A stretch of DNA of 64,000 nucleotides, taken from positions 1-64,000 of the forward strand of contig MCGO01000148.1 of assembly GCA_002104985.1 (NCBI GenBank), given 5' to 3'. Shown in pieces: positions 45,446 to 55,235 of the stretch. Origin of the DNA: Rhizoclosmatium globosum. Lineage: Eukaryota; Chytridiomycota; Chytridiomycetes; Chytridiales; Chytriomycetaceae. Numbering within the stretch: position 1 is the first letter of the stretch; every line of letters begins with the position of its first letter. The translations under genes were made by a program, and so were the position numbers. The notes under the pieces were generated by a model. It ran no database searches. It was not told where the DNA came from and was given only the letters and a program-made list of their open reading frames with translations.

Positions 45446-47394
45446 ATGCAGTCCATGCCACCACCGCAACCACCAACACCAACACCAAAGGACATTGCAG
45501 CTGTGTCCCGGACTTCAAAGACCCATCCAATTAACGTATCGTGGCTGTTTCCGCACACGGTCCTGGCTCCATCGCCAGACGGACCTTCTCCTTTGACTTC
45601 ACATCCAGATGGCATCACAGTGGGTTCCCCATCTCCTTGTCCTCATCAAATTCTTCTGAAAGCATTTGGTTTGCAGCCCAGAGACCTCCTCGATCTGCTT
45701 GGAGTCCCGCAGTCCCAATACCCAACTGGCCGCGCTCCTTCCTCGTCTGGTTACATTGGCGGCTTTCCGGTCGCACGCACCATAAAGTAACTATCTCAAT
45801 TTTGTTTAACCTCTTTTATGAAATGCAGTCTCATGTATTCCGTCATTGCTTTGCTTGTCTCTTGACACCCTGAATATGATGCCTCATTTCAAACGCGAAG
45901 TTAACTTCATAATATCATTCGACCCTGATCGTAGCCGTGAAGCTCTACCTCATATAATGCTTATCTATCATAATGGACGCGTGGAAATAATCCTTCTATT
46001 CTATTCCATTCCTTCATCACAATTCTTCAATTCCAACTCTGCGACATATTCTAACTTACATAACCTGTAGCCAACCAAAACCCGTCCATCTTACCTCCTC
46101 CCCAGCTCCACAAGCACGTCCACCACAACAAGCAAACACAACAACCTCAACAGCCCGCACATCCTCCTCAACCTACAAACCCAAAACCCCCTCCCCACAC
46201 CCAACAACCTCCCCCTCCCTCACCCACCTCCTAAAACCCTCAAAATCAGCCCCAACAACCTCAACAACAACCATAACCGCCACATTCACCCCCTCCACAA
46301 CACCATCCACATCCACATCCACAAGCGACCCAACATCAATCCACACAGCCCCAGACCGCACAGAATCCACACACGGCCGTGAAGCCATCGAGACCTTGGA
46401 AGCACTGGGAACCGACACGACAACCGCACCTGACGAAGACCTCGTGAATTCATCAGCGACACCAACGTCGACTTCAGACCCGTACCTCACGCTTCCCAAC
46501 GGCGTCATTGTGCGTGGGAACTTTGGCGCGTATGGCAACGTGGCGTTGAGTAGTTGTCCCGGGAAGAAGGTTCGGCTGGATACAGGTCCTGTGAATGGAC
46601 GTGGTGAGTTTTCGCATCTGTTTTGACAAGTGGGGGTGAAGGAAAACGGGGGTACTAATGTTTTTTCAAAATAGCTGCAATCAACCGAGACTTGGAATCT
46701 GATTTCGCACGGCTGTCGAGTTTGAATATCAAGTGTGTTGTGTGGTATGTTAAGTTCAACGGGGATAAAAAACAAGGGAATTCTAATTGAAGTGGATTTA
46801 CAGTTGTTTAAATGACAGTGAACTCTCATTTTTGGGTGCCCCTTTCCAAGTATATCAAGCGGCAGCTGCAAAGTTTGGAATGCAGATTTTACGGATCCCA
46901 ATTATTGAAGGCAGTTGTCCGGATCGAATTGAGGATGTTGTGGATATTGTTGAGCGGATTGATGGGTGGTTGCGAGGCGGTGTCAATGTGTTGATTCATT
47001 GTCGTGGTGGTGAGTTTTTCTTTTTGCGTTGAAAGGAGTTTTTATTGACTTGTCTGGGATGGGTAGGTGTTGGACGTGCTGGTTTGATTGCGTGTTGTCT
47101 GTTGTTGAGGAAACGGTTTGTGGAGAATGCCGAGAGGGCTATTCAAGTTGTGAGGCTACGACGGGTGAGTTTGGTTTTTTGTTTTTTTATTGGATGATGG
47201 ATGGTTTACATTGGTTTTAGAGTTTGAAGGCCATTGAAACCATGCGACAGGAAGACTTCATTCATGCGTATCAAAAGTATTTGGAAGAGACGAGAGGCAA
47301 TGATGAGGAAGAAGATGGGGAGAACGATTTGCCAACATTTCGAAGTGGTTTGGGGAGCAGTAATGATATATTTGAAGAGTGTGTAGAAGTCTAG
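45446..47394 (+). CDS. CDKN3/KAP-like dual-specificity phosphatase
   Basis: Predicted Cys-dependent protein phosphatase. The core shows the CDKN3 pattern: LSSCPGKKVRLDTGPVNGR, DLESDFARLSSLNIKCVVC, CLNDSELSFLGAP, LRIPIIEGSCPDRIEDVVDIVERI, then the P-loop VLIHCRGG-VGRAGLIACCLLL (HCx5R split by an intron after RGG, 47009-47066). In animals CDKN3 dephosphorylates the T-loop of CDKs; the substrate here is inferred. A 340-residue N-terminal extension comes first: exon 1 (45446-45787, ending VARTI) joins across an intron of about 283 nt (GTAACT...CTGTAG, to about 46070) to a long Ser/Thr/Pro-rich linker. Other introns are about 46606-46674, 46745-46801 and 47164-47220. The C-terminus is acidic (NDEEEDGEND). 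The start is the first ATG of exon 1. Confidence 0.78.
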
Positions 47395-47490
47395 GAAACG
47401 TCTTGTTATTTATTAGCTGCTTATTTATCAAAAGATTCGCTTAACTTATCTTAATGTTCATGAAGAAACCAGGGTGTTCTGGAAAATTCG

Positions 47491-48318
47491 ATGGGGTTGA
47501 GATTCGGCAACTCAAAGAACGGGGAAAACCAACCTCTTTCCTCCTCGAATACTATGTTCATCAACCGCCATGCTCCACCACCACTTCAAGCTTACCCCTA
47601 TACCCCAGTTTATTCCGCAACTACCACGTCGCCTTTGGCTCGAAAGAGAGGGCAGTCATCCTACGATGAACCATCAGCCAAACGCACCCACTGGACAGCC
47701 TCTTCGCCTCCTCGCCAAGTACCGAAACTCCCGCTGAAGTCAAGCCCACGTATCCCGCAGCCAACCACTATCCCTCGAATCTCTCTCAAACGAACACACT
47801 CTGACGAAATCGACTCAACGTTAGAACAGCTATCCCTCACAGACTATCCGCCTCAACCACCCCTGAAACGCACCTGCTCCTCAAAGGAACCTACTTTCAT
47901 AACATCGCAAGCACTCATCCCCTTCTCCTTCCACAAACAGACACCACCTACCCAAACGCCACCTCCATTCCACCACACAGACAACCCCTTCACAATGGAC
48001 GGCGTGGAACAGTGGGTCTACCACACCGCGTCAACACCATCTTCCTCAACAGACGATGACGACGAGGATCGGAGTGATGGTGGAAGTCTCGTGGACCTTG
48101 CAAATGGGTTTGAGAGGCTTGGAACCAAGACGGTGCCTGGAGCTAGAACGCCACCATATGGGCAGGTTGTTTTGTACCGACCCTTTGGAATTGTTGTTGA
48201 GCCTGGGGATGAGAAGGACGAGGAGGAGGTTGAAGTGGGGGTTGTTGGAAAGGGGTGTAAGATTGAGGAGGTTGAGGAGGATGAGGAGGAAGAAGTTGCG
48301 AGTATGGAGTTGGATTAA
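47491..48318 (+). CDS. Hypothetical disordered protein, paralogue 1
   Basis: A protein of 275 residues in one exon, family not recognised. It is low-complexity: Pro/Ser/Thr-rich with basic patches (ARKRGQSS, AKRTHWTASSP), a conserved block LKRTHSDEIDSTLEQLSLTD (residues about 100-119) and a very acidic C-terminus (EEVEEDEEEEVASMELD). Basic patches suggest nuclear entry. The block recurs in the next gene, so the two are probably tandem duplicates. It lies 96 bp downstream of the CDKN3-like phosphatase. Confidence 0.6.
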   Translation: MGLRFGNSKNGENQPLSSSNTMFINRHAPPPLQAYPYTPVYSATTTSPLARKRGQSSYDEPSAKRTHWTASSPPRQVPKLPLKSSPRIPQPTTIPRISLKRTHSDEIDSTLEQLSLTDYPPQPPLKRTCSSKEPTFITSQALIPFSFHKQTPPTQTPPPFHHTDNPFTMDGVEQWVYHTASTPSSSTDDDDEDRSDGGSLVDLANGFERLGTKTVPGARTPPYGQVVLYRPFGIVVEPGDEKDEEEVEVGVVGKGCKIEEVEEDEEEEVASMELD

Positions 48319-48627
48319 GCGTGGGTTTTTAGGGAGTGGATAATTGAGGGGAAGTATTTGTGGAAGTGTGTTTGGGATTGCACAAGAGCGCGTAGTGGTA
48401 TACAACGCGTTTGTTATTTAATGATTTGAATTATATGGCTATAAAGAAAATTAAAGAATTGTTTGTTGGATGGAAAGGTGCCCAAGCGCAGTATCCCACG
48501 CTCCCATTGTTCAAGTTCTTTTTCTGGATGTGTGGCGTCTCCTTGTTCTGAGCGCCTCAAACACAGAAAAGTGTCAGAAACTAATAGAACCACAACCACC
48601 ACCACAACTACCTTGAGCGACACCGAA

Positions 48628-49203
48628 ATGGACTTTGAGACTCCGTTCCTGAACCCTCCACCAATTGATTCCTTCACTGCGGAGCCTCGAGCCCGACACC
48701 CAAACTCGCCTGGTCCTCAACACCGTTCCCGTGCAACTTCAACTGCCGCCCTCCAAATAAACCAACAACCAAACTTTGGATTGATGCGAAAACGCCACGC
48801 TAGCACAGAATCAAACGGCTCATCTACGTACAACTACGACGGAAAACGGGCGAGGAATACAAGCCATAGTCCATACAGCTCTCCATTGGCAGCACGGAAA
48901 ACCAACCTCCTTAAACGAACACGCAGCAAAACTTCTGAAATCGATATTGAACGAGCCTTGCTAGACCTGTCGCTCACTGAACGAAGTCATGGGACTAGTT
49001 CACCGGCTCCGAAACGAACGAGTTGGACAGTACAGAATCCACTGATATTTGCAAAGGATGGGAACTTTGATGGACACTTTAATTTCAACTTTAATGTGAT
49101 TATCGCGACACCGGATCCTGAGCCTGCTGAAGAAAATGTGGAATACACAAGTCATAAGGCGTTGATTCAAGAGGCGTTGAGGAGGTTGGAGGGGATGGAT
49201 TGA
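48628..49203 (+). CDS. Hypothetical disordered protein, paralogue 2
   Basis: A protein of 191 residues from ATG 48628, single exon, family not recognised. The segment LKRTRSKTSEIDIERALLDLSLTE corresponds to the LKRTHSDEID...LSLTD block of the preceding gene. Both also have a K/R-R-(T/A) patch earlier (DGKRARNTSHSP here) and a PxPKRTSW/AKRTHW motif. The C-terminus is different and mildly acidic. The frame is open upstream to about 48463 without an ATG, so a longer protein through an upstream exon is possible. Confidence 0.55.
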   Translation: MDFETPFLNPPPIDSFTAEPRARHPNSPGPQHRSRATSTAALQINQQPNFGLMRKRHASTESNGSSTYNYDGKRARNTSHSPYSSPLAARKTNLLKRTRSKTSEIDIERALLDLSLTERSHGTSSPAPKRTSWTVQNPLIFAKDGNFDGHFNFNFNVIIATPDPEPAEENVEYTSHKALIQEALRRLEGMD

Positions 49204-49359
49204 TTCAACGTATGTCTTACGTGAATGTATATTACTCTTTTCTTCGCTGCTTCTTGCACGTACAAATTAAATACTTCTCCACATTTTCGCCACTGGAAAT
49301 GCCATAAATCGCTGATAAATGGCCACATGTTCAAAAACTCTGATCCAAAAAGCACAAGC

Positions 49360-51164
49360 ATGTTGTCCAAATTCCTGAACAGAAGCTCAGCTCCACCACA
49401 GTCCCCACAGCAACAACGTAGTTCCACAACGACAGCTGGTCCTGTCTTTGTGTCCTTCGATGGAGTCAAGAAGTCGATATTGGTGGATGAGTTCACGACT
49501 GTCTCCCAATTCCTGGTCAAAGCTGAGGACAAGTTCCAGCCAGCAAAAGGATCTCTTTCAAGAGCATTTCATCATGACGGACACAGCCAAGAGGCGGAGC
49601 TGGATCCACAGGATCTTGTACTTCCCTACGTCGTGCGCCCTGGAGCATACATCATAGTCCGTACCGAGAACGATCCGATTCCAGCCGCGATTCCACAACC
49701 ACAACCAGTTTCTGTTCGTAAAAAGCCTCAGCCGGTTGAATCACAATCAGTTCGTACGCCACTATCTGTCACTCAAATCCTAACAAGTCCACCACTTAAT
49801 CGCGGAAACACTCGAATGGACGCACCACTCAGTTCCGTCACTCCAAGACTACGGGCTAATATTTCGTCCCTTGGCGACGATGAGACATTTGTTGCTTTGA
49901 ATAGGGACGCCAAGAAATATGGTGATTTAGACGTTATGCTGTCAATCAATTGCGAAACCATGGAAGAGTCCGCTCTTTGGCTAAAACAGGAACTGGAAGC
50001 ACGTGGTGTCACGGTTTGGGTGTGTACCACTGAGTTGAAGGGTGGCGCAAACTTTAGGGATGATATTTTCCATGCGGTGAAAGGATGTCGAGTTATTATT
50101 CCGTTTATCAATGAGAAGTGGGCAAATTCTGGGGAATGTGATTATGAGGTATGAGTGTTTTCGGTGTATTTCTAAGAACTTAACTCTTAAATTTTAAGTT
50201 TGCACTCGCCATTCGTACAAACTTTATTTCTCACGATTCAGGAAAGACTCATCGCGTTGTGCCAGTGGAAGGAAAAGATGGACGGTCGTATGCAGTTCCT
50301 GGAATCCGTCGTCCCGCATTTTTACCACTCAAATTCCCTGACATTCAATGGACTGCAAAACCCGCCATTGAACAACTGTCTTGCTCAACCAATTTTATTG
50401 TTTGCGACGGGACAAACTTGCTCGACCCTGAATACCAGAATCTGATTCTGCCAAAAATCCTTTACGGCTTGTATAATCTTGGAATTGCTATCACTCTATT
50501 GGAAAGCGATCCTCCCATGATTCCAATGACCAAGCGATCCCTTCAACACACAACGAATCCCATTGAACTTGCCCAACAAGTCATCACTGGAATCCAATAT
50601 CAACTCTCCAACTCACAAGACTTGTTCACCCTCGTCTCAAGGCATCATATTTCCTTCGAAAACACAATGAAGGACTTTGAATTGGAGAGCTTGTACGAGA
50701 ATTACCTCGGATACTCCGCAAACGACAGAAACGGATGCCACACTATTTGGAGCTTGGAGTTCAAAATCAAGAAAATTGTCACGTGGGAGGAAGGCGACGA
50801 TGTTCCGTTTGATGTGAGAGTAACGGGGACGTTGACTGCGAATTTGATGTCACTCTCCGAAAACCCAAACCCGACAAGGGAATCTGATAAAGAATATGCA
50901 CGCCTTAGCCCGTATGTTGATAAACAAGATGCAACAGCGGTGGCTCAATTGTCGGGAACCTTTTTCCGCAGGAGGGGACTTGTTTTGTTGGATGCGGACG
51001 AGATAGTATCACCGCCTGGCTTACTCACGGAGTGCAAATATCGATTGGTACTCCAGCATGATGTTGATGGTACTACCTCAGAGTCTGGGAGACAGGCGCT
51101 TGGGTTGTTTTCGGCGAAAGAAGGGAATGAGAGTGATTTTCCCCCCTGTTTTGCCCATAAATGA
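49360..51164 (+). CDS. TIR-domain protein 1 (divergent copy)
   Basis: Two exons (49360-50148, 50199-51164), about 584 residues. Residues 25-105: beta-grasp-like module (PVFVSFDGVKKSILVDE, FHHDGHSQEAELDPQDLV). Residues 105-175: Ser/Pro linker. From residue 185: TIR domain with LDVMLSINCETMEESALWLKQEL, VTVWVCTTELKGG, GCRVIIPFINEKWANSG and ECDYEFALAI, whose Glu lies where TIR NADases carry their catalytic Glu. The C-terminal 250 residues match the other copies (QQVITGIQYQLSNSQDLFTLV, LECKYRLVLQHD-type strands) but have no known family. The intron (GTATGA...TTTTAAG) follows DYE exactly. The last residues differ from the paralogues after a C6 run at 51140, perhaps a frame change. ATG 49360 aligns with the paralogues; ATG 49327 is in frame upstream. 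Confidence 0.82.
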
Positions 51165-51233
51165 CAAGTTATGTTTATATTAATAATAAGCTTGTTGAGT
51201 GTCCCTTATTCAAGCATTTTTGAGTCCGCACAA

Positions 51234-53077
51234 ATGTTTGCCAAATTGACCGAAACCATCACTGGCAGATCCACTTCGCCTTACACAACGCCCCCGGTGT
51301 CCCCGAAAGCGCCAAACGCGTCAACTATTGAGCGCCCTGCATTTGTCTCCTTCAACGGAAGCAAGAAACCTATATTTGTTGATGAAACTACAACCACCCT
51401 TGATCTCCTCCGACTCACCGAAATCAAGTTCAAGCAGCCTGACGGATCACTTAAGACGGTATTCCTTCATGATGGTCACAGTCAAGAAGCAGAGCTTGAC
51501 GGTGATGACCTAGTGGCTCCTTATATCAGTCCCGGAACTTATTTGGTTGTACGGAATGAGATGGAGAATTCACCAGAGCCTCCGCGAGCGCTTGTTCCCA
51601 ATCCAAATACGTTGAATAATACCGCAAATACTACTCAACGAAATGAACTCGTTTCAGCGCACACAGACATACCAAAACAAAATCACAGCCCACCACCAAC
51701 AGCAAGCACTAACTCTCTAAAGCCATCTTCCACAGCGGAAGACGAGGCTTTCATTGCATTACATCAAGACGCTCTTAAATACGGAAATTTGGACGTGATG
51801 TTATCCATTAACTGTGCGACGATGGAATCTTCGGCCCTTTGGTTAAAGCAGGAACTTGAAGCGAGAGGTGTTTCAGTTTGGGTGTGCACCACTGAATTGA
51901 AGGGCGGAGCTAATTGGCGTGATGATATTTTCCGTGCAGTTAAAGGATGCCGTGTTTTGATTCCATTTATTAACGAGCCGTGGGCTAATTCGGGAGAATG
52001 TGACTATGAGGTATCTTTGAGTGTTTGTGGGTGTAGTTCCTTTAACATGATTTGTAGTTCGCTTTAGCAATTCGTACCAACTTGGTATCGCATGACTCGG
52101 GAAAAACACAGCGCGCGATTGTTGTTAATGGAAAAGATGGATCGTATGCTGTTCCTGGCATCCGTCGTCCCGCATTCTTACCACTCAAGTTCCCTGATAT
52201 TCCGTGGACTGCCAAGCCAGCTGTCGAGCAACTCTCCTGCTCTACCAATTTTATTGTCTGTGACAGCACTACCTTGCTGGATCATAAGTTCCAGGGGTTG
52301 ATCCTCCAGCGTATCCTACATGGGCTTTACAACTTGGGAATTAAAATTACGCCGTTGGCTGATGACTCCCCAATTCTTCCAGTGACCAAAAAGACCGTTC
52401 AACCAATGACGGACCCAGTAAGTCTCGCACAGCAAGTCATTACGGGGATTCAGTACCAGCTGTCCAACGCTCAAGATCTGTTCACCCTTGTATCACGCAA
52501 TGGTGTATCGTACGACAACATGCTGCGAGAATTTGAGATTGACCATTTGTTTGACGATTATCTTGGGTACTCCGGAAACAACAGAAAGGGCTGTTACGCG
52601 ATTTGGAGTCTTGAGTTCAAGATTGTTAAGGAATTGGGTCCTGATTGGAAAGAAGGTGATGACGTTCCATTTGAGGTTCCAATTTCAGGAACTATGATTG
52701 CCCACTTGATGTCTGTTACAAAAAAGAAGGAAGGTGATCCTGAGACGGATGCGGAGTACAGCAGATTGAGTCAGTATGAAGACAAGCAAGATAGTAAAGC
52801 TGTAGCAAAGTTGAAGGGATTCTTTTGCAGACGTCGCGGGTTGGTGTCTCTGGATGAATATGAGTTGGATACTCCTGTTGGGATGATTCGCGAGTGCAAA
52901 TACAGAATTGTGTTACAACACGACGCGGATTCTGCTCTGCCATTGAATAACGAAAAGTTAGAAGGGGATTCTAAGCAAAGAAGTCAGTCTGGGAAAGTTG
53001 CGTTGGGGTTGTTCAGTCCAAAAGTGGGCAACCCTGATGATGAGTGGACGTCAGTGATTCGCCTTGTTGCACAATAG
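51234..53077 (+). CDS. TIR-domain protein 2 (intact)
   Basis: Two exons (51234-52010, 52058-53077), 598 residues. It starts MFAKLTETITGRS. Residues 35-110 are the N-terminal module (FVSFNGSKKPIFVDE, FLHDGHSQEAELDGDDLV), then a Ser/Thr/Asn linker. The TIR domain starts near residue 185 (LDVMLSINCATMESSALWLKQEL; VSVWVCTTELKGGANWRDD; VLIPFINEPWANSG; ECDYEFALAI) and continues to about 340. A C-terminal domain of about 250 residues follows, with EFEIDHLFDDYLGYS, CYAIWSLEFKIV, a charged loop, KGFFCRRRGLVSLDEYEL, CKYRIVLQHDAD and a tail WTSVIRLVAQ. It begins only 70 bp after copy 1. A function in NAD+ cleavage or TIR signalling is inferred. Confidence 0.88.
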
Positions 53078-53280
53078 AGATTTTATAGGATTTTTTTGTG
53101 TATTTGAAATAAACATTGATTAGAGTAATTCAAAGAAACCGAGGTAACCTCCCTCATTTCCTCGTCATCTGCACAAGCTTGATAAGGATGAATTTGCTCT
53201 TCTGCCATTAATCCATGATGGAAATGTCATCTATGACTTGTCATTGGGGCCCTTAAATTTCATAAGTCCGACATTCAAAA

Positions 53281-55132
53281 ATGTTTGCCAAATTGAGCGA
53301 CACTATCGCCGGCAGATCTCGTTCCCGCGACACGAGAGCTCAGTCTCCCTTCACGCCCCCATTATCCCCCAAAACTCAAAATGTGTCAACCATCGAGCGC
53401 ACTGCATTTGTCTCCTTCAACGGAACCAAGAAACCAATTCTTGTAGACGAGACCACAACCACCCTCGACGCCCTCCGACTCACTGAGATCAAATTCAAGC
53501 AACCCGAAGGATCACTCACAACGGCATTTCTCCATGACGGCCACAGCGAGGCAGAGCTGGAGAGTGAAGACTTAATTTTCCCTTATATAACTCCTGGGAT
53601 TTACCTGCTCGTTCAAAACGACAAGGAAAGCAAGTCTCCAAAGACTCCGCAGCTGGTAGTGAGCGATCACGAAGCATTGACACCTCTCCAGAGTGTTGTG
53701 ACTAAAACTCAAGAGACTGAACATGGTTCGACTCTCACTCCCAAGCCGTATCGCCCTGCACAGTCAAGAGCATGAAGTAACTCTCCAAAGCCATCTTTGG
53801 TTGATGACGAGGCTTTCGTCGCATTACATCAGGATGCACTCAAATATGGTAATTTGGATGTCATGCTATCCATCAATTGTGCGACGATGGAAACTTCCGC
53901 GCTTTGGTTGAAGAAGGAGCTTGAAGCTAGAGGCGTCTCTGTTTGGGTGTGTACCACTGAATTGAAGGGTGGGGCCAATTGAAGGGATGATATCTTTCAT
54001 GCTGTTAAGGGATGCCGTGTTTTGATTCCATTTATTAATGAGAAGTGGGCGAATTCGGGGGAGTGTGATTATGAGGTATGAAGTTTTAGTGCCTGATGTC
54101 TTATCTAACACAATCTTAAAGTTCGCACTTGCGATTCGTACAAACTTGGTGTCTCACGACTCTGGAAAAACTCAGCGAGCTATTGTTGTGAATGGAAAGA
54201 ACGGATCATATGCTATCCCAGGAATTCGTCGCCCTGCTTTCTTGCCGCTCAAGTTCCCAGATATTCCATGGACCGCCAAGCCAGCGGTTGAGCAACTCTC
54301 CTGCTCCACCAACTTTATTGTCTGTGACAGTACCACCTTGTTGGATCTGAAATTTCAAGGGTTGGTTCTCCAGCGCATCTTGCATGGACTCTATAGCCTT
54401 GGTATTAAAGTTGATTCATTGCCGGATGATTCCCCACTAGTCCCAGTCCGTGCAACCAATAACGGATCCTGTGAGTCTTGCACAACAAGTCATTACGGGG
54501 ATTCAGTACCAGCTATCCAACGCTCAAGACCTTTTTACTCTTGTTTCGCGTCACGGAGTGTCATATGACAATATGTTGCGTGAATTCGAGGTTGAACACT
54601 TGTTTGATAATTATCTGGGATATTCTGCGAATGACAGAAAAGGATGTTATGCGATTTGGAGTCTTGAGTTCAAAATTGTTAAGGAATTGGGTCCTGATTG
54701 GGAAGAAGGTGGTGTCGTTCCGTCTGAAGTCCCAATATCGGGGACAATGACAGCGCATTTGATGTCAATTAACTAAAAAATAAGGACGGTAATGTAGAGA
54801 CTGAAGCAGAGTATAGCAGATTGAGTCAATATGAAGACCAACAAGAAATTAAGGCTGTAGCTCAGTTAAAAGGAGTGTTCTATAGACGTCGTGGGCTGGT
54901 TTTATTGGATGCCTTTGAGCTGGACACACCAGTTGGAATGATTCGTGAGTGTAAATACCGAATTGTCTTGCAACATGATGCGGATTCTGGCAACTCTTTG
55001 GATAACGAAAAGCCAGCTGGAGAGGAGAAACAAAGAAGTCAGTCCGGAAAAGTTGCGCTGGGTTTGTTCAGTCCAAAAGAAGGAAACCCAAATGACGAAT
55101 GGACTTCCGTAATTCGCCTTGTCGCGCAATAG
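53281..55132 (+). pseudogene. TIR-domain gene 3, pseudogene
   Basis: Same layout and intron (54076-54121) as the other copies but broken in several places. A frame change and stop end the first part after PYRPAQSRA (53775). A TGA replaces the conserved Trp of GGANWRDD (53980-53982). The C-terminal domain is shifted near 54450 (after SPLVPV), and a stop follows LMSIN (54774-54776). At least four lesions, two of them stops outside homopolymers, show decay rather than read error. The N-terminal module and part of the C-terminal domain remain well conserved, so loss was recent. Confidence 0.88.
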
Positions 55133-55235
55133 TTGATTTCGTGTCTCTAAATAAACGTCTTAACTTGAAGTACGAAATCAGATCCAAAAAAAATTATTTT
55201 CCAGGTGACAATTCTTGACAGTTCGCGCCGACACG

